The notes beneath the pieces were generated by a model, which saw only the letters and a list, made by a program, of their open reading frames with translations, did no database searches and had not been told where the DNA came from. The position numbers and the translations under genes are program-made. A DNA stretch of 64,000 nucleotides from Haloterrigena alkaliphila (lineage in GTDB: Archaea > Halobacteriota > Halobacteria > Halobacteriales > Natrialbaceae), in contig NZ_CP071462.1 in assembly GCF_017352155.2 (NCBI RefSeq), positions 62,001-126,000 of the forward strand, read 5' to 3'. Of this stretch, positions 7,600 through 16,961 are shown piece by piece. Each line of letters opens with the position of its first letter. The first letter of the stretch is position 1.

Positions 7600-8457
7600 G
7601 TGGCCATCAGCAGGGATCCGCTCGACAAACTATCCGTCCCCGACGGGACGGAAGTCAAGGAAGTCGACCTCGTGACCGCCGGCGACATCCTCATCGGCGC
7701 TCGATCGACCGTCGACTTCGGGGTGCGCGGCCGAAACGTCCTCGCCGGCGAGTCCGTCGAGTTCGGCGGCGCCATCGAAGCCGAAGGTGACTGCCGTCTC
7801 GACATGTGGTGTGAGGTCGCCGAGAACGTGCTGGTCGGGCAGGACGCCTACATCGGCGAGCGCGTCCACGTCGGCGGCGAGATGAAAGTCGCCGGCGACT
7901 TAGACATCGGCGACGACGTCGAGATCGAGGAGGGGTTCGAAGCCAACGGCTGGATCGTCATCCGGAACCCGATGCCGACCATCGTCTTCCTGTTCGTCTA
8001 CCTCAAGCACCTTCTGCTGATCGGCGAAGAGGAGACGGCCCAGCAACTCGTCTCCGAAATGCTCGAGGACGACGACGCGGAGGCCGACGTCGAACCGCTC
8101 GTGATCCCGCGGAACGCGACCGTCAGCGACGACGCGTGGCGGGTCTCGACCCCCGCGACGATCGGCGACGACTGCCGCCTCCACGGCAACGTCCGCGCGG
8201 AAACGATCGACGTCGGCGACGATACGACTATCTTCGGCAGTCTCCGGGCCCGCGGCGACATCACCGTCGGCGAGGGGACGCGGATCCACGGCGATCTGAC
8301 CACCCGCGACGGCGACGTCACGATCGGCGCCGAATCCCGCATCCTCGGCGACGTCGCCTCGGCGAACCTCGAACTCGGTCCGGACGCCGAAGTCGACGGA
8401 ACGATCCGCGCCCGCGGGGAGATCACGATGGGCACGACCGAGCGCGAACCCGAGTGA
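7600..8457 (+). CDS. bactofilin/halofilin-like polymer-forming protein
   Basis: 285 residues made mostly of short repeated strands with Gly-Asp turns (for example VGQDAYIGERVHVGGEMKVAGDLDIGDDVEIEEG and DITVGEGTRIHGDLTTRDGDVTIGAESRILGDV), the signature of a right-handed beta-helix as in bactofilins. Two beta-helical halves (about 20-120 and 175-280) flank a helical, partly hydrophobic segment (about 125-165, PTIVFLFVYLKHLLL). Bactofilin relatives in haloarchaea (halofilins) shape cells; that this one does is inference. Start GTG 7600 lies about 27 bases after TTTATTA (leaderless). Confidence 0.72.
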   Translation: MAISRDPLDKLSVPDGTEVKEVDLVTAGDILIGARSTVDFGVRGRNVLAGESVEFGGAIEAEGDCRLDMWCEVAENVLVGQDAYIGERVHVGGEMKVAGDLDIGDDVEIEEGFEANGWIVIRNPMPTIVFLFVYLKHLLLIGEEETAQQLVSEMLEDDDAEADVEPLVIPRNATVSDDAWRVSTPATIGDDCRLHGNVRAETIDVGDDTTIFGSLRARGDITVGEGTRIHGDLTTRDGDVTIGAESRILGDVASANLELGPDAEVDGTIRARGEITMGTTEREPE

Positions 8458-8692
8458 CGCGATCGATCGCCGGATAGCCGTCCAAAGTTCGTCCGTTCGA
8501 TCCGCAATTCTCTCTCCTCGCCCCCTCGAGCCGATACGCTCTCCGCTAGGCCCCGCTCGAGGAGTGAACGGCTCCGTCGACCCGTTCGCGCTCGATCGGA
8601 TCCTACAGCGTCAGCGACAGTATCAGTCGATTTCCCAGGGCGATTTTTACCCCCATTCTTAATACTGATAATTGCGTTAGAGAAACGCAGGC

Positions 8693-8749
8693 ATGCGAGA
8701 TAACACCACACACTTGTCACGGAGGGATCCATGCGATCGATCGTTCTGA
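8693..8749 (+). other. 18-codon upstream open frame overlapping etfB start
   Basis: ATG at 8693, product MRDNTTHLSRRDPCDRSF, stop TGA at 8747-8749, overlapping the first codons of etfB in another frame. A TATA-like TTCTTAATAC at about 8656-8665 predicts transcription to start near 8690, so the frame would be leaderless while etfB has its own GGAGG. Unproven. Confidence 0.3.
8721..8725 (+). promoter_or_regulatory. Shine-Dalgarno of etfB
   Basis: GGAGG lies 5 bases before the ATG at 8731. A clear ribosome-binding site is uncommon for first genes in haloarchaea, which are mostly leaderless, and supports a 5' leader on this transcript. Confidence 0.6.
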
Positions 8750-9600
8750 CGAAAGGCGTCCCGGACTTCTCGGAGGGGGCCGTCTCGTTCGACGAGGACG
8801 GCCACCTCGAGCGCGGGAAGACGCCGACGGTGATGAATCCCAACGACAAGTTCGCCGTCGAGGCGGCGCTGCAGACGAAGGTTCGCCACGGCGGGCACGT
8901 CAGCGGGATAAGTATGGGGCCGCCGGGTTACGCCGACGTCCTGAAGGAGGCCATGGAGGCGGTGTACACCGACGACAGCTACCTGCTCTCGGATCGGGAA
9001 CTCGCCGCCTCGGACACGTGGGCGACGGCGATCACGCTCAGCGCCGGTCTCGAGAAGTACCAGGAGGAGGTCGGCGACGTCGACATCGTCTTCGCCGGGT
9101 TCAAATCCGCCGACGGCGAGACCGGCCAGACGGGCCCCCAGACCGCGTGGGCGCTGGACTGGCCGATCGTCACCCACGTCATCGCACTGGACATCGACCC
9201 CGACGAGCGGATTCTGCGGGCGAAGCGACTCGTCGAAGGCGACGTCGACGAGATCGAGACCGTTGAAGCGCCCCTTCCCTGTTTCGTCGTCACCGATCCC
9301 GAGTTCGAGCCCACCTACCGGAAGGCCTCCCACCGACTGACGCGGAAACGGCTCCGGGCGGAGACGGAGGAACGGGCGGCCGACCACGACGAGCACCTGA
9401 CGACGTGGAGCCAGGTGGATCTGAACCTCGACCCCGACTACATCGGCCTCGACGGATCGCCCACGATCGTCTCGTCGGTCGATCCGATTCCCAAGGCGCC
9501 CTCCGAGCGGGAGGCGACGATGGTCGATCCCGGCGACGAGGACGCGATGAGCGAGGTGCTCGAGGAAATGCAACCGTTCGCGGCGGAGGCGGGTGATTGA
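8731..9600 (+). CDS. etfB: electron transfer flavoprotein beta subunit (FixA type)
   Basis: 289 residues. ETF beta fold: N-terminal MRSIVLTKGVPDF, then MNPNDKFAVEAALQ, the AMP-binding region VDIVFAGFKSADGETGQTGPQTAWALDWP and the C-terminal SEREATMVDP. First gene of an operon with etfA, a FixC-type dehydrogenase carrying a FixX-like end, and an unknown gene. FixABCX complexes bifurcate electrons from NADH to quinone and a low-potential carrier; haloarchaea do not fix nitrogen with it in general, so the acceptor here is open. Start ATG 8731 is supported by the GGAGG before it. Confidence 0.92.
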   Translation: MRSIVLTKGVPDFSEGAVSFDEDGHLERGKTPTVMNPNDKFAVEAALQTKVRHGGHVSGISMGPPGYADVLKEAMEAVYTDDSYLLSDRELAASDTWATAITLSAGLEKYQEEVGDVDIVFAGFKSADGETGQTGPQTAWALDWPIVTHVIALDIDPDERILRAKRLVEGDVDEIETVEAPLPCFVVTDPEFEPTYRKASHRLTRKRLRAETEERAADHDEHLTTWSQVDLNLDPDYIGLDGSPTIVSSVDPIPKAPSEREATMVDPGDEDAMSEVLEEMQPFAAEAGD

Positions 9601-9601
9601 G

Positions 9602-11191
9602 ATGACCGACGTGGATCCCAGCGAGCACACGGTCGACGAACTGACCGACGAACTCGAGACGATCGACGACGCGGACGAACTGCGGGCGATCCTCGAGGCC
9701 GAGCAGGCCGGCCGGGACCGACAGACGGCCCGGGAGGCGGTCCACCGGCGACTCGAGGCGATCGGCGAAGCCGACGCCGACGAGACGGGCGAGAGCGACG
9801 GCGTCGAGGAGGGAACCGAGACCGAAGGCGAGTACGAGGAGACGAAGGAAACCGTCGGCGAGGAAGCGGAGGGCGAGGACGTCGACGAGGTCGCGGACGA
9901 TGACACCGAACCGGACGAGACCGACGCCGAGGCGGACGACGGCCTCTCACATCCCACCCGCGACAAGAAACACGTTCGCGGACTCGAGGACGGCCACTAC
10001 GAGGACATGTGGGTGTTCTGCGAGACGCAGGGCGGCGAGTTGCTCGAGGTCTCCCGGGAGATGCTCGGGAAGGCGCGGCGGCTGATGGATCAGTTCGCAG
10101 AGGATTACGGCGACGAGGAGCGGGTGGTCGCGTTCCTGATGGGCGACGACTGCGAGGGGCTCGCCGAGGAGTGTATCGCCTACGGCGCCGACGTGGCGGT
10201 CTACCACGACGACGAGCGCCTCGAGCGGTTCCTCCACAAGCCCTACGCCGAGATCACGGCCCACATGGCCCGCGGCGAGGGGACCGTCGAGAGCACCGAC
10301 TGGCGCGACTACGACAAGCCCCGGTACGTCCTGTTCCCGGCGACGGACAACGGCCGGGACCTCTCGGCGAAGGTGCAGGCGGAACTCGACTCCGGACTGG
10401 CCTCGGACTGCTCGGACCTGTTCATCGAGGAGAACGAGGTCTCGAACCCGGTCAAGACCGGCGAACCCGGCGTCAAGAAGATCTTCGAGAAGGTCCTGCA
10501 CATGAAGCGGCCGGACTTCTCGGGCTTCGAGTACTCGACGATCCTCTGTCTCGACAACCCCGGCCGGGAGTTCCACCCGCAGGGGGCGTCGATCATCCCC
10601 GGGAGCTTCGACCCGATCGAGCGGGACGACGATCGGGAGGGACTGGTGATCGAGCACGATATCGAACTCGACGAGGACTGGTTCCGCGTCGAGATCACCG
10701 AGCACGACCGCCTCGAGGCCGGGATCGACCTCACCGGCCACGATGTGATCGTCTGTCTCGGCCGCGGGATCGCCGACGACCCCACCGAGGGGATGGAACT
10801 GGGCCTCGACCTCGTCGACGCCTTCGAGGACGCCGAACTCGGCATCACGCGGGGGATCGTCACCTCCTCCTACCAGTTCGAGGGCCACGTCGAACGGTAC
10901 TCGAAGGAGGAGCGCCAGATCGGCGAGACCGGGCAGGTCGTGGCCCCCGATCTCTACATCGCCGCCGGCGTGTCGGGCGCCGTCCAGCACAAGGTCGGCA
11001 TGGACGAGTCCGACACCATCGTCGCGATCAACACCGACACCGACGCCCGCATTCGGGACTTCTCGGATTACTTCGTCGAGGGCGACCTGTTCGAGGTGGT
11101 GCCGCGGCTGACGAGCGCGGTCGAATCGGGGGAGCTCCAGCTCGAGCCCGAAGCCGTCGCCGACGGCAGCGGAGGTGAGGACGATGACTGA
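9602..11191 (+). CDS. etfA: electron transfer flavoprotein alpha subunit (FixB type)
   Basis: 529 residues. The first ~115 residues are a very acidic, probably disordered extension (ETEGEYEETKETVGEEAEGED...). The rest is ETF alpha: MWVFCETQGGELLEVSREMLG, and the C-terminal FAD domain with SYQFEGHVERYSKEERQIGETGQVVAPDLYIAAGVSGAVQHKVGM, where the QIGETGQ.V.P.LYIA.G.SGA.QH motif binds FAD. It starts one base after the etfB stop; its end overlaps the next gene by 8 bases, so the genes are translationally coupled. The acidic extension is longer than in bacterial EtfA. Confidence 0.92.
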   Translation: MTDVDPSEHTVDELTDELETIDDADELRAILEAEQAGRDRQTAREAVHRRLEAIGEADADETGESDGVEEGTETEGEYEETKETVGEEAEGEDVDEVADDDTEPDETDAEADDGLSHPTRDKKHVRGLEDGHYEDMWVFCETQGGELLEVSREMLGKARRLMDQFAEDYGDEERVVAFLMGDDCEGLAEECIAYGADVAVYHDDERLERFLHKPYAEITAHMARGEGTVESTDWRDYDKPRYVLFPATDNGRDLSAKVQAELDSGLASDCSDLFIEENEVSNPVKTGEPGVKKIFEKVLHMKRPDFSGFEYSTILCLDNPGREFHPQGASIIPGSFDPIERDDDREGLVIEHDIELDEDWFRVEITEHDRLEAGIDLTGHDVIVCLGRGIADDPTEGMELGLDLVDAFEDAELGITRGIVTSSYQFEGHVERYSKEERQIGETGQVVAPDLYIAAGVSGAVQHKVGMDESDTIVAINTDTDARIRDFSDYFVEGDLFEVVPRLTSAVESGELQLEPEAVADGSGGEDDD

Positions 11192-12854
11192 GCGCGAACG
11201 GTACGAGGCCGTCGTCGTCGGCTGCGGGCCCGGCGGGGCCGCGGCCGCCGCGCGACTGGCCGATCACGGCGTCGAGACGCTCGTCCTCGAGCGGGGGATG
11301 GAGTCGGGTTCGAAGAACGTCTCGGGCGGCCTCGTCTACGCCGAGGAGTCCGCGCCGTACACGCTCGACGACCTGTTCGACGGCTTCCGGGAGGAGGCGG
11401 CGGAACGGCCCGTCACGGACTACTACATCCACAACGTGGCGGGCGAGAAGGTCAAGACGTTCGACCTGGTCGACCTCCACGAGCACGACACGGACTGGTG
11501 CGACGCCGTGCTCCGCCGGAAGATGGACTCGTGGCTCGAGGAGCGCGTCCACGAGAAGACCAGCGCGACGGGCGGCGGCGTACTGACGAACGTTCACGTG
11601 GACGGCCTGCTCCGTGAAAACGGCGAGATCGTCGGGGTCACCTGCGACGAACTCGACCCCATCGAAGCGGACCTGATCGTCGCCGCCGACGGCGTCAACT
11701 CCGAACTCGCCCGCGAGGCGGGCCTGATGGACTGGGAGGAGCCCGACGAGTGGTTCCAGGGCGTCAAAGCCGTCGTCGACATGGAGCCGGACGCCATCGA
11801 CGATCGATTCGATATCGGCCCGGAGGAGGGCGCCGCCCACCTGTTCTCTGGCGACCTCTTCGAGGACGTCCGCGGCGGGGGGTTCCTCTACACGAACGAG
11901 GACTCGCTGTCGATCGGGACCGTCTTCCACCTCGACAGCCTCGTCGAGCAGGGGGCCGAGCCCCACGAGTTGCTCGACGCCCTGCTCACGCATCCGCTGC
12001 TCGCCCAGTGGCTCCGGGACGACTACCGCGAGCGGGAGTACGCCGCGAAACTCGTCCCCGACTCCAAGAAGGTCGCACACGAGGAGCCCTACCGCGATCG
12101 GTTAGTCCTCGTCGGCGACGCCGCCGGTCAGATGCAAGCTCAGGGTCCGATCATCAAGGGGATGAACCACGCGGTCACCGCCGGTGCGCTCGCCGCCGAC
12201 GCCTTCGTCGTCAGCCGCGGCAACACCGACCCCGAGGCCGCCGGGCGGCGGTACTCCGAGATGCTCGAGAAGTCGGGCACGATGGAGAAACTGCGACCCC
12301 GACGGTACGAACTGACCCGCTCCGTCGGCGAGCGCGACGACGTGACGAACGCGCTCGAGCGGGTCCTCGAGTCGCGGATCGGTTCGCTCGCGGTCGGCAA
12401 CCCGATCGCCGAGCGCCTCCTCGAGCGGGCGTACAACTCGCCGTTCCTCGTGTCGATGCTCCCGGATACGAGCACCGGCTACGTCACGCTCCCGTCGATC
12501 ATCGGGGCAGAACACGGCCGGACCATCCGCTGGGAGAACGATATCGAGACCCCCTCTCTCGAGGAACGGATCGGCGACCTCACCTACGACACGGACGTCG
12601 GCAACCCCCACATCGAACTCCTCGACGAGTCGGCCGAAGCCAGCGGCGCCGCGGTGGCCGCCTGTCCGGTCAGCGCCGAGGACTTCGGCGGCGGCTGTTA
12701 CCGCACGGAGCGCGTGCAGACGAACGGCTCCGAGGAGACGCTCGTCAGCCTCGACACCCAGCCCTGCATCGAGTGTGGCACCTGCGCCATCGTGGCCGAC
12801 ACCGAGTGGACCCACCCGCGGGGCGGCAAGGGGGTCGAGTACCGCGAGGGATAG
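11184..12854 (+). CDS. fixC: FixC-type flavoprotein dehydrogenase with FixX-like C-terminus
   Basis: 556 residues. FAD-binding GxGxxG is VVGCGPGGAAAAARLADHG near the N-terminus; RLVLVGDAAGQMQAQGPIIKGMNHAVTAG is the second FAD motif of the ETF-quinone oxidoreductase family. The last ~90 residues add a ferredoxin-like end: AACPVS, GGGCYR and QPCIECGTCAI, followed by PRGGKGVEYREG, as in FixX. So FixC and FixX are one chain here. It overlaps etfA (ATGACTGA). The role is to pass electrons between the ETF and quinone or ferredoxin. Confidence 0.88.
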   Translation: MTERERYEAVVVGCGPGGAAAAARLADHGVETLVLERGMESGSKNVSGGLVYAEESAPYTLDDLFDGFREEAAERPVTDYYIHNVAGEKVKTFDLVDLHEHDTDWCDAVLRRKMDSWLEERVHEKTSATGGGVLTNVHVDGLLRENGEIVGVTCDELDPIEADLIVAADGVNSELAREAGLMDWEEPDEWFQGVKAVVDMEPDAIDDRFDIGPEEGAAHLFSGDLFEDVRGGGFLYTNEDSLSIGTVFHLDSLVEQGAEPHELLDALLTHPLLAQWLRDDYREREYAAKLVPDSKKVAHEEPYRDRLVLVGDAAGQMQAQGPIIKGMNHAVTAGALAADAFVVSRGNTDPEAAGRRYSEMLEKSGTMEKLRPRRYELTRSVGERDDVTNALERVLESRIGSLAVGNPIAERLLERAYNSPFLVSMLPDTSTGYVTLPSIIGAEHGRTIRWENDIETPSLEERIGDLTYDTDVGNPHIELLDESAEASGAAVAACPVSAEDFGGGCYRTERVQTNGSEETLVSLDTQPCIECGTCAIVADTEWTHPRGGKGVEYREG

Positions 12855-12856
12855 CC

Positions 12857-13207
12857 GTGAGCCGCTACGGTCCCCGGATCGCCGCCCTCGAGCGACGCGC
12901 AGAACGGGAGCGAGCGGCGCTCGAGGCCGACGCTACCGACGCCGCGAGCTACCTCCGCGAGGGCGCGGGACGGGCCGTCTGGCTCTACGTCGAGGCCCGC
13001 ACGGGCGGGCGGCTGGTCCCGTTCTCGCCGGCCGAACTCGCGGCCCTCGAGAACGCGATGAACCGCTGGTTCGAGTGTTACGCGCGCTGTCACGGCGTCG
13101 CCCTCGAGGCCGCGTTCACGATCCGGGAAGCGGCGGAGTTGCTCGTCCAGACGCGAAACATCGACGACGTCGGCCAGTTGTTGACCGGCGTCCCGCCGCG
13201 GAACTGA
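12857..13207 (+). CDS. unknown small protein of the fix operon
   Basis: 116 residues, GTG start two bases after the fixC stop, so co-transcribed. Mostly helical: an Arg/Glu/Ala-rich first helix, then WLYVEARTGGRLVPFSPAELAALENAMNRWFECYARCHGV and TIREAAELLVQTRNIDDVGQLLTGVP. Two Cys four apart (CYARC). I do not recognise a family. Its fixed place behind fixC suggests an accessory or regulatory part of the electron-bifurcating complex. Confidence 0.8.
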   Translation: MSRYGPRIAALERRAERERAALEADATDAASYLREGAGRAVWLYVEARTGGRLVPFSPAELAALENAMNRWFECYARCHGVALEAAFTIREAAELLVQTRNIDDVGQLLTGVPPRN

Positions 13208-13303
13208 GAGCGGGGGAGAACCGGCTCGAGCGCGTTCGATACGACAACTGAGCGACGCGTGCGAAGAACCATCGTTCTCGAGCCCGTATCGTAACCACGA
13301 GCA

Positions 13304-13945
13304 GTGTCTCTGATCGTCGAGTTCGAACTGCGGACGCCGATCCTCCGCCACGCGGCGGACGCGATCGGCGAGCTCAGGCTCGAAGAGCTGTACGGCATCG
13401 AATCGGGCACCGCGAAGCTGCTGTTCTGGGCGATCGACGAGGAGTTCGGACCGTTCGAGTCGGCACTGGCGGCGGATCCGACCATCGCGGAGTACACCGC
13501 TCTCGACGACGCCCCGGATCGAACGCTCTACAGCGTCGCCCTGACCGACGCGGCGGCCGACAAACTCACGTATCCGATCGCCGCCGAACTCGACATCGCG
13601 TTCCTCGATATCGACCTGGTCGACGAGGCGGTCGTCAGGGCGCGGGTCCCCTCCCGCGACGCCCTGTTCACGTATCGCCAGCGCTGTCTCGAGAAGGGCG
13701 TCGGCGTTCGACTCCGGCGGATCTACCGGGAGCAGGAGCCGGACGTCGACCCGTACGGCGTCACGGACAGCCAGCGGGAGGCCCTGCTGGCCGCGCTCGA
13801 GGACGGCTACTTCGAGGTCCCCCGAGACGCGACGCTTTCGGACGTCGCCGCGGAACTCGACATCTCGGATCAGGCGCTGTCGGCCCGCCTGCGCCGCGGA
13901 CAGGCGACCCTGCTTCGCCACACCCTGGCCGACGACCCCATTTAA
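13304..13945 (+). CDS. bat-type HTH-10 transcriptional regulator
   Basis: 213 residues. The C-terminal 55 residues (YGVTDSQREALLAALEDGYFEVPRDATLSDVAAELDISDQALSARLRRGQATLL) are the bacterio-opsin-activator HTH found in many haloarchaeal regulators. The N-terminal part (FELRTPILRHAADAIGELRLEELYGIESG) is the usual sensor-like partner domain. It starts GTG 13304, 96 bases after the fix operon, and may regulate it; no ligand can be named. Confidence 0.85.
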   Translation: MSLIVEFELRTPILRHAADAIGELRLEELYGIESGTAKLLFWAIDEEFGPFESALAADPTIAEYTALDDAPDRTLYSVALTDAAADKLTYPIAAELDIAFLDIDLVDEAVVRARVPSRDALFTYRQRCLEKGVGVRLRRIYREQEPDVDPYGVTDSQREALLAALEDGYFEVPRDATLSDVAAELDISDQALSARLRRGQATLLRHTLADDPI

Positions 13946-13947
13946 AG
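13937..13947 (+). promoter_or_regulatory. TATA-like box before the HalOD1 gene
   Basis: CCATTTAAAGG overlaps the end of the upstream regulator gene (its stop TAA lies within the box). It would start a transcript near 13965, giving a leader of about 35 bases to the ATG at 14000, or nearly none to the ATG at 13961. Confidence 0.4.
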
Positions 13948-13999
13948 GATTGGAGCGCCAATGCGGGAGCTTTCACCCCGTCGCGGCGTTGTGCTGACG

Positions 14000-14311
14000 A
14001 TGACAGCACGAGAAACCGGATCCGATTCGCTCGCCCCGACGGACCGATTCGTCTACCAGGCCGACCCCGACCAGTCACCGAGCGAAGCGGTGATCGACGC
14101 GATCACCGCGCAGTCGGACGCGGACGATCCGATGGCCGTCGCCGACGCGTTCGGACCGCTGTACGACGTGATCGATCCCGCGGCTCTGGACTCGCTGTTC
14201 GAAGCCACGAGGACGACCCAGCGATCGGACGGCTCGGTCAGCTTTCGCTACGCAGAACGGGACGTCAGGGTCGATACGACGGGACGGGTCGAACTCGTTC
14301 CCGTAGAGTGA
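14000..14311 (+). CDS. HalOD1 output domain protein
   Basis: 103 residues. SEAVIDAITAQSDADDPMAVADAFGPLYDVIDPAALDSLFEATR followed by a beta pair GSVSFRYAERDVRVDTTGRVELVP is the HalOD1 domain, thought to be a signalling output module in haloarchaea. I chose ATG 14000; the in-frame ATG at 13961 adds 13 residues (MRELSPRRGVVLT) that do not look conserved. Confidence 0.8.
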   Translation: MTARETGSDSLAPTDRFVYQADPDQSPSEAVIDAITAQSDADDPMAVADAFGPLYDVIDPAALDSLFEATRTTQRSDGSVSFRYAERDVRVDTTGRVELVPVE

Positions 14312-14354
14312 CGGTGCGATCGCGGAGACCGAACCCGCCCCGGAGCCACGCCAG

Positions 14355-15026
14355 TCAGTAGATCAGTTCGTCGTCGTTCTCGACCATGTACAGCGTCCGC
14401 GCCGCGATGTTGACCGCGTGATCACCGACGCGCTCGAGGTCCCGAATCGTCAACAGGAGTCGGGAGACGTCCTGGAGCAGCAGTTCGATGTTGTCGGCCG
14501 AGTCGAGTTCGCGCTCGATCAGGTCCCGAACGACGATCTCGCTGGCTCGCTCGGCGAACTGGTCGAGGTTGTCGTCGCGAGCGGCGAGTTCCCGACAGGA
14601 CTCGGTGTCTTCCTCGTCGTAGGCCAACATCGCGTCCTCGATCATATCGAGGGTCAACTCGCCCATCTCCTGGACGTCGACGTCGGGGAAGAGGTTCTCC
14701 TCGGCCTCGAGGGTGTACTCGCCGAGGTTGACCGCGAGGTCGGCGATTCGTTCGAGGTCGGTGATGATCTTGAACGAGGCGGCGATGAACCGGAGGTCGC
14801 TCGCGACGGGTTGCTGGAGGGCGAGCAAGTCGATGCAGTCCTGTTCCAGATCGAGGTACATCCGGTTGATCTCGCCGTCGCCCTCGATCACCTCGCGGGC
14901 GAGTTCGTCGTCTTTCTGCTCGAGGGCGTCGAGTCCCATTCGTAATCGCTCCATGACGACTTCGCTCATGTAGAGGAGGTCCTCGCGGAGCTCCGCGAGT
15001 TTCTCCTGGTAGGATTTCCTGGCCAT
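14355..15026 (-). CDS. phoU: phosphate transport regulator PhoU
   Basis: 223 residues, the full two-repeat PhoU fold of long helices. Metal-binding E/D-rich motifs fall in each half: FKIITDLERIADLAVNLGEYTLEAEE and RDLERVGDHAVNIAARTLYMVEND. It lies 166 bases downstream of pstB at the end of the pst locus and, by family, represses phosphate uptake signalling by acting on the PstB transporter. Confidence 0.93.
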   Translation of the reverse strand: MARKSYQEKLAELREDLLYMSEVVMERLRMGLDALEQKDDELAREVIEGDGEINRMYLDLEQDCIDLLALQQPVASDLRFIAASFKIITDLERIADLAVNLGEYTLEAEENLFPDVDVQEMGELTLDMIEDAMLAYDEEDTESCRELAARDDNLDQFAERASEIVVRDLIERELDSADNIELLLQDVSRLLLTIRDLERVGDHAVNIAARTLYMVENDDELIY

Positions 15027-15192
15027 AGTGGTGAAAGCTCGTGCGATCGTGATTAGCGTTTTGTTTGAGTAGAATTGTTCCTTCGTGATGCGCGGTGAGA
15101 CGAACCGTCTCCCGGGAGGCGTGCGGACCGTTCGCGTGTAGACGCACCGATCGAGGCGAACGCGATCCCGGGTCAGCGGGCCGACGGAACCG

Positions 15193-16068
15193 TTATCCGA
15201 ACTTGCCGGTGATGTAGTCCTCGACGCGGTCGTGTTCGGGGTTCTCGAAGATCTTGTCGGTGTCGTCGAACTCGACGAGTTCGCCGCCGGTGAGGAAGAC
15301 GGCGGTCTTGTCGGAGATACGCGCGGCCTGTTGCATGTTGTGGGTGACGATGACGACCGTGTACTCTTCAGCCAGATCCTCGATCAGGTCCTCGATCTTC
15401 GAGGTCGCGACCGGGTCCAGCGCCGATGCCGGCTCGTCCATGAGGATCACGTCCGGGTCCGGCGCGATCGCCCGCGCGATACACAACCGCTGTTGCTGGC
15501 CACCCGAGAGGTCCAGCCCGCTCGAGTCGAGTTGATCCTCGACTTCCTCGAGCAGCGCCGCGCGCTCGAGGGCCTTGCGGACCTGCTCGTCGACGTTCTC
15601 GTCTTTGCCCTGAACCTTCAGCCCGTAGGCGACGTTGTCTCGGATCGACTTCGGGAACGGGTTGGGCGACTGGAAGACCATCCCGATCTTCCGCCGCAGG
15701 GCGACGGGGTCGACGTCCTCGTCGTAGACGTTCTTCCCGTCGAACAGCAGTTCGCCCTCGACGCGTGCCGCGTCGACGAGATCGTTCATCCGGTTGATAC
15801 ACCGGAGGAACGTCGATTTCCCGCAGCCCGACGGCCCGATGACCGCCGTGACCTGCTTTTCGGGAATCTCGATGTCGACGCCGTCGAGGGCTTGCTCCTC
15901 GCCGTAGTAGACGCTCAGATCCCGGGCCTCGAGGATGGTCCGCTCCGCCGTCGGCGTCGCCCCCTCGTCGGGGTCGACGCTGTCGGTGAGGCTGTCGGTT
16001 CCCGGCGTCGGGGCCGGTTGGTCGTCGGTCGATTCCGTCTCCGTGGACGTGAGCTGATCGTTCGACAT
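15193..16068 (-). CDS. pstB: phosphate ABC transporter ATPase PstB
   Basis: 291 residues. Walker [10 protein letters not shown] (78-86), Q-loop [10 protein letters not shown], signature LSGGQQQR and Walker B VILMDEP, with H-loop VTHNMQQA. The first 43 residues are a disordered Thr/Asp-rich tail. It lies two bases after pstA in the operon pstS-pstC-pstA-pstB. A second copy at 19139 is nearly identical from the Walker A on but differs in the N-terminal tail. Confidence 0.95.
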   Translation of the reverse strand: MSNDQLTSTETESTDDQPAPTPGTDSLTDSVDPDEGATPTAERTILEARDLSVYYGEEQALDGVDIEIPEKQVTAVIGPSGCGKSTFLRCINRMNDLVDAARVEGELLFDGKNVYDEDVDPVALRRKIGMVFQSPNPFPKSIRDNVAYGLKVQGKDENVDEQVRKALERAALLEEVEDQLDSSGLDLSGGQQQRLCIARAIAPDPDVILMDEPASALDPVATSKIEDLIEDLAEEYTVVIVTHNMQQAARISDKTAVFLTGGELVEFDDTDKIFENPEHDRVEDYITGKFG

Positions 16069-16070
16069 GG

Positions 16071-16961
16071 TTACGTGCGCTGTTGGTATCGGTTGCGGAT
16101 GATGATCGCGATGGAGTTGATCGTGAGCAAGACGACGAGCAGCGTGACGACGCCGGCGGCGACGACGCCGTACTGGAACTCGGTTTCGGGGTAGGACGCC
16201 CAGTTGTAGATCTGCAGGGGCATCGCGCTGACCTTGCTGAAGAGGCTGTTGGGGACCCCGAAGACGGTCGTCGGCGCGGCGATCATGATCAGCGGCGCCG
16301 TTTCACCGATCGCGCGGCCGAGCGCGAGGATCGTTCCGGTCATGATCCCGGGCATCGCCCGCGGCAGGACGACGTTCCGGATCGTCTGCCACTTCGTCGC
16401 GCCCATCCCGTAGGAGGCCTGGCGCTGCGAGTCGGGAACCGCCCGGATCGCCTCCTGGGCCGAGATGATCACGATCGGCAGGATCAGCAGGGCGACGGTG
16501 AACGCCGCGACGAACACCGTCCCGTAGCCGAGGTTCAGGAGGCTGACGAACAGCCCCAGTCCCAGCAGTCCGTAGACGACCGAGGGAACCCCCGCCAGGT
16601 TGGCGATGTTGAGTTGGATGAACTTCGTGAGGTAGCCGTCGCTGGCGTACTCCTCGAGGTAGACCGCCGCGCCGACGCCGAGCGGGAACGTGATCAGCGC
16701 GATCAGCAGCATGATCGCGATGGAGCCGATCAGCGCGGGCAGGAACCCGGCCTCGTACGGGTTCGGATGGGGCGGGCTCGTGAGGAACTGCCAGTCGAGC
16801 CAGCCGATCGAGTCGACGGCGACGTTCGCCAGCAGGACCGCGAGCGAAACGATCCCCACGAGCGTCGCCGCCAGCGCGAGCAGGCGGAAGGCGACGTCTT
16901 TCGTTCGGCTGACCCGACCGAACCCGGAGTCGGCGGCTGCGTCGGGCGTATCGGCGGCCAT
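16071..16961 (-). CDS. pstA: phosphate ABC transporter permease PstA
   Basis: 296 residues with about six membrane helices. The EAA-type loop contacting the ATPase is visible as [40 protein letters not shown]. Its ATG overlaps the pstC stop by one base (TGATG), so the two are coupled. Forms the inner-membrane phosphate channel with PstC. Confidence 0.94.
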   Translation of the reverse strand: MAADTPDAAADSGFGRVSRTKDVAFRLLALAATLVGIVSLAVLLANVAVDSIGWLDWQFLTSPPHPNPYEAGFLPALIGSIAIMLLIALITFPLGVGAAVYLEEYASDGYLTKFIQLNIANLAGVPSVVYGLLGLGLFVSLLNLGYGTVFVAAFTVALLILPIVIISAQEAIRAVPDSQRQASYGMGATKWQTIRNVVLPRAMPGIMTGTILALGRAIGETAPLIMIAAPTTVFGVPNSLFSKVSAMPLQIYNWASYPETEFQYGVVAAGVVTLLVVLLTINSIAIIIRNRYQQRT

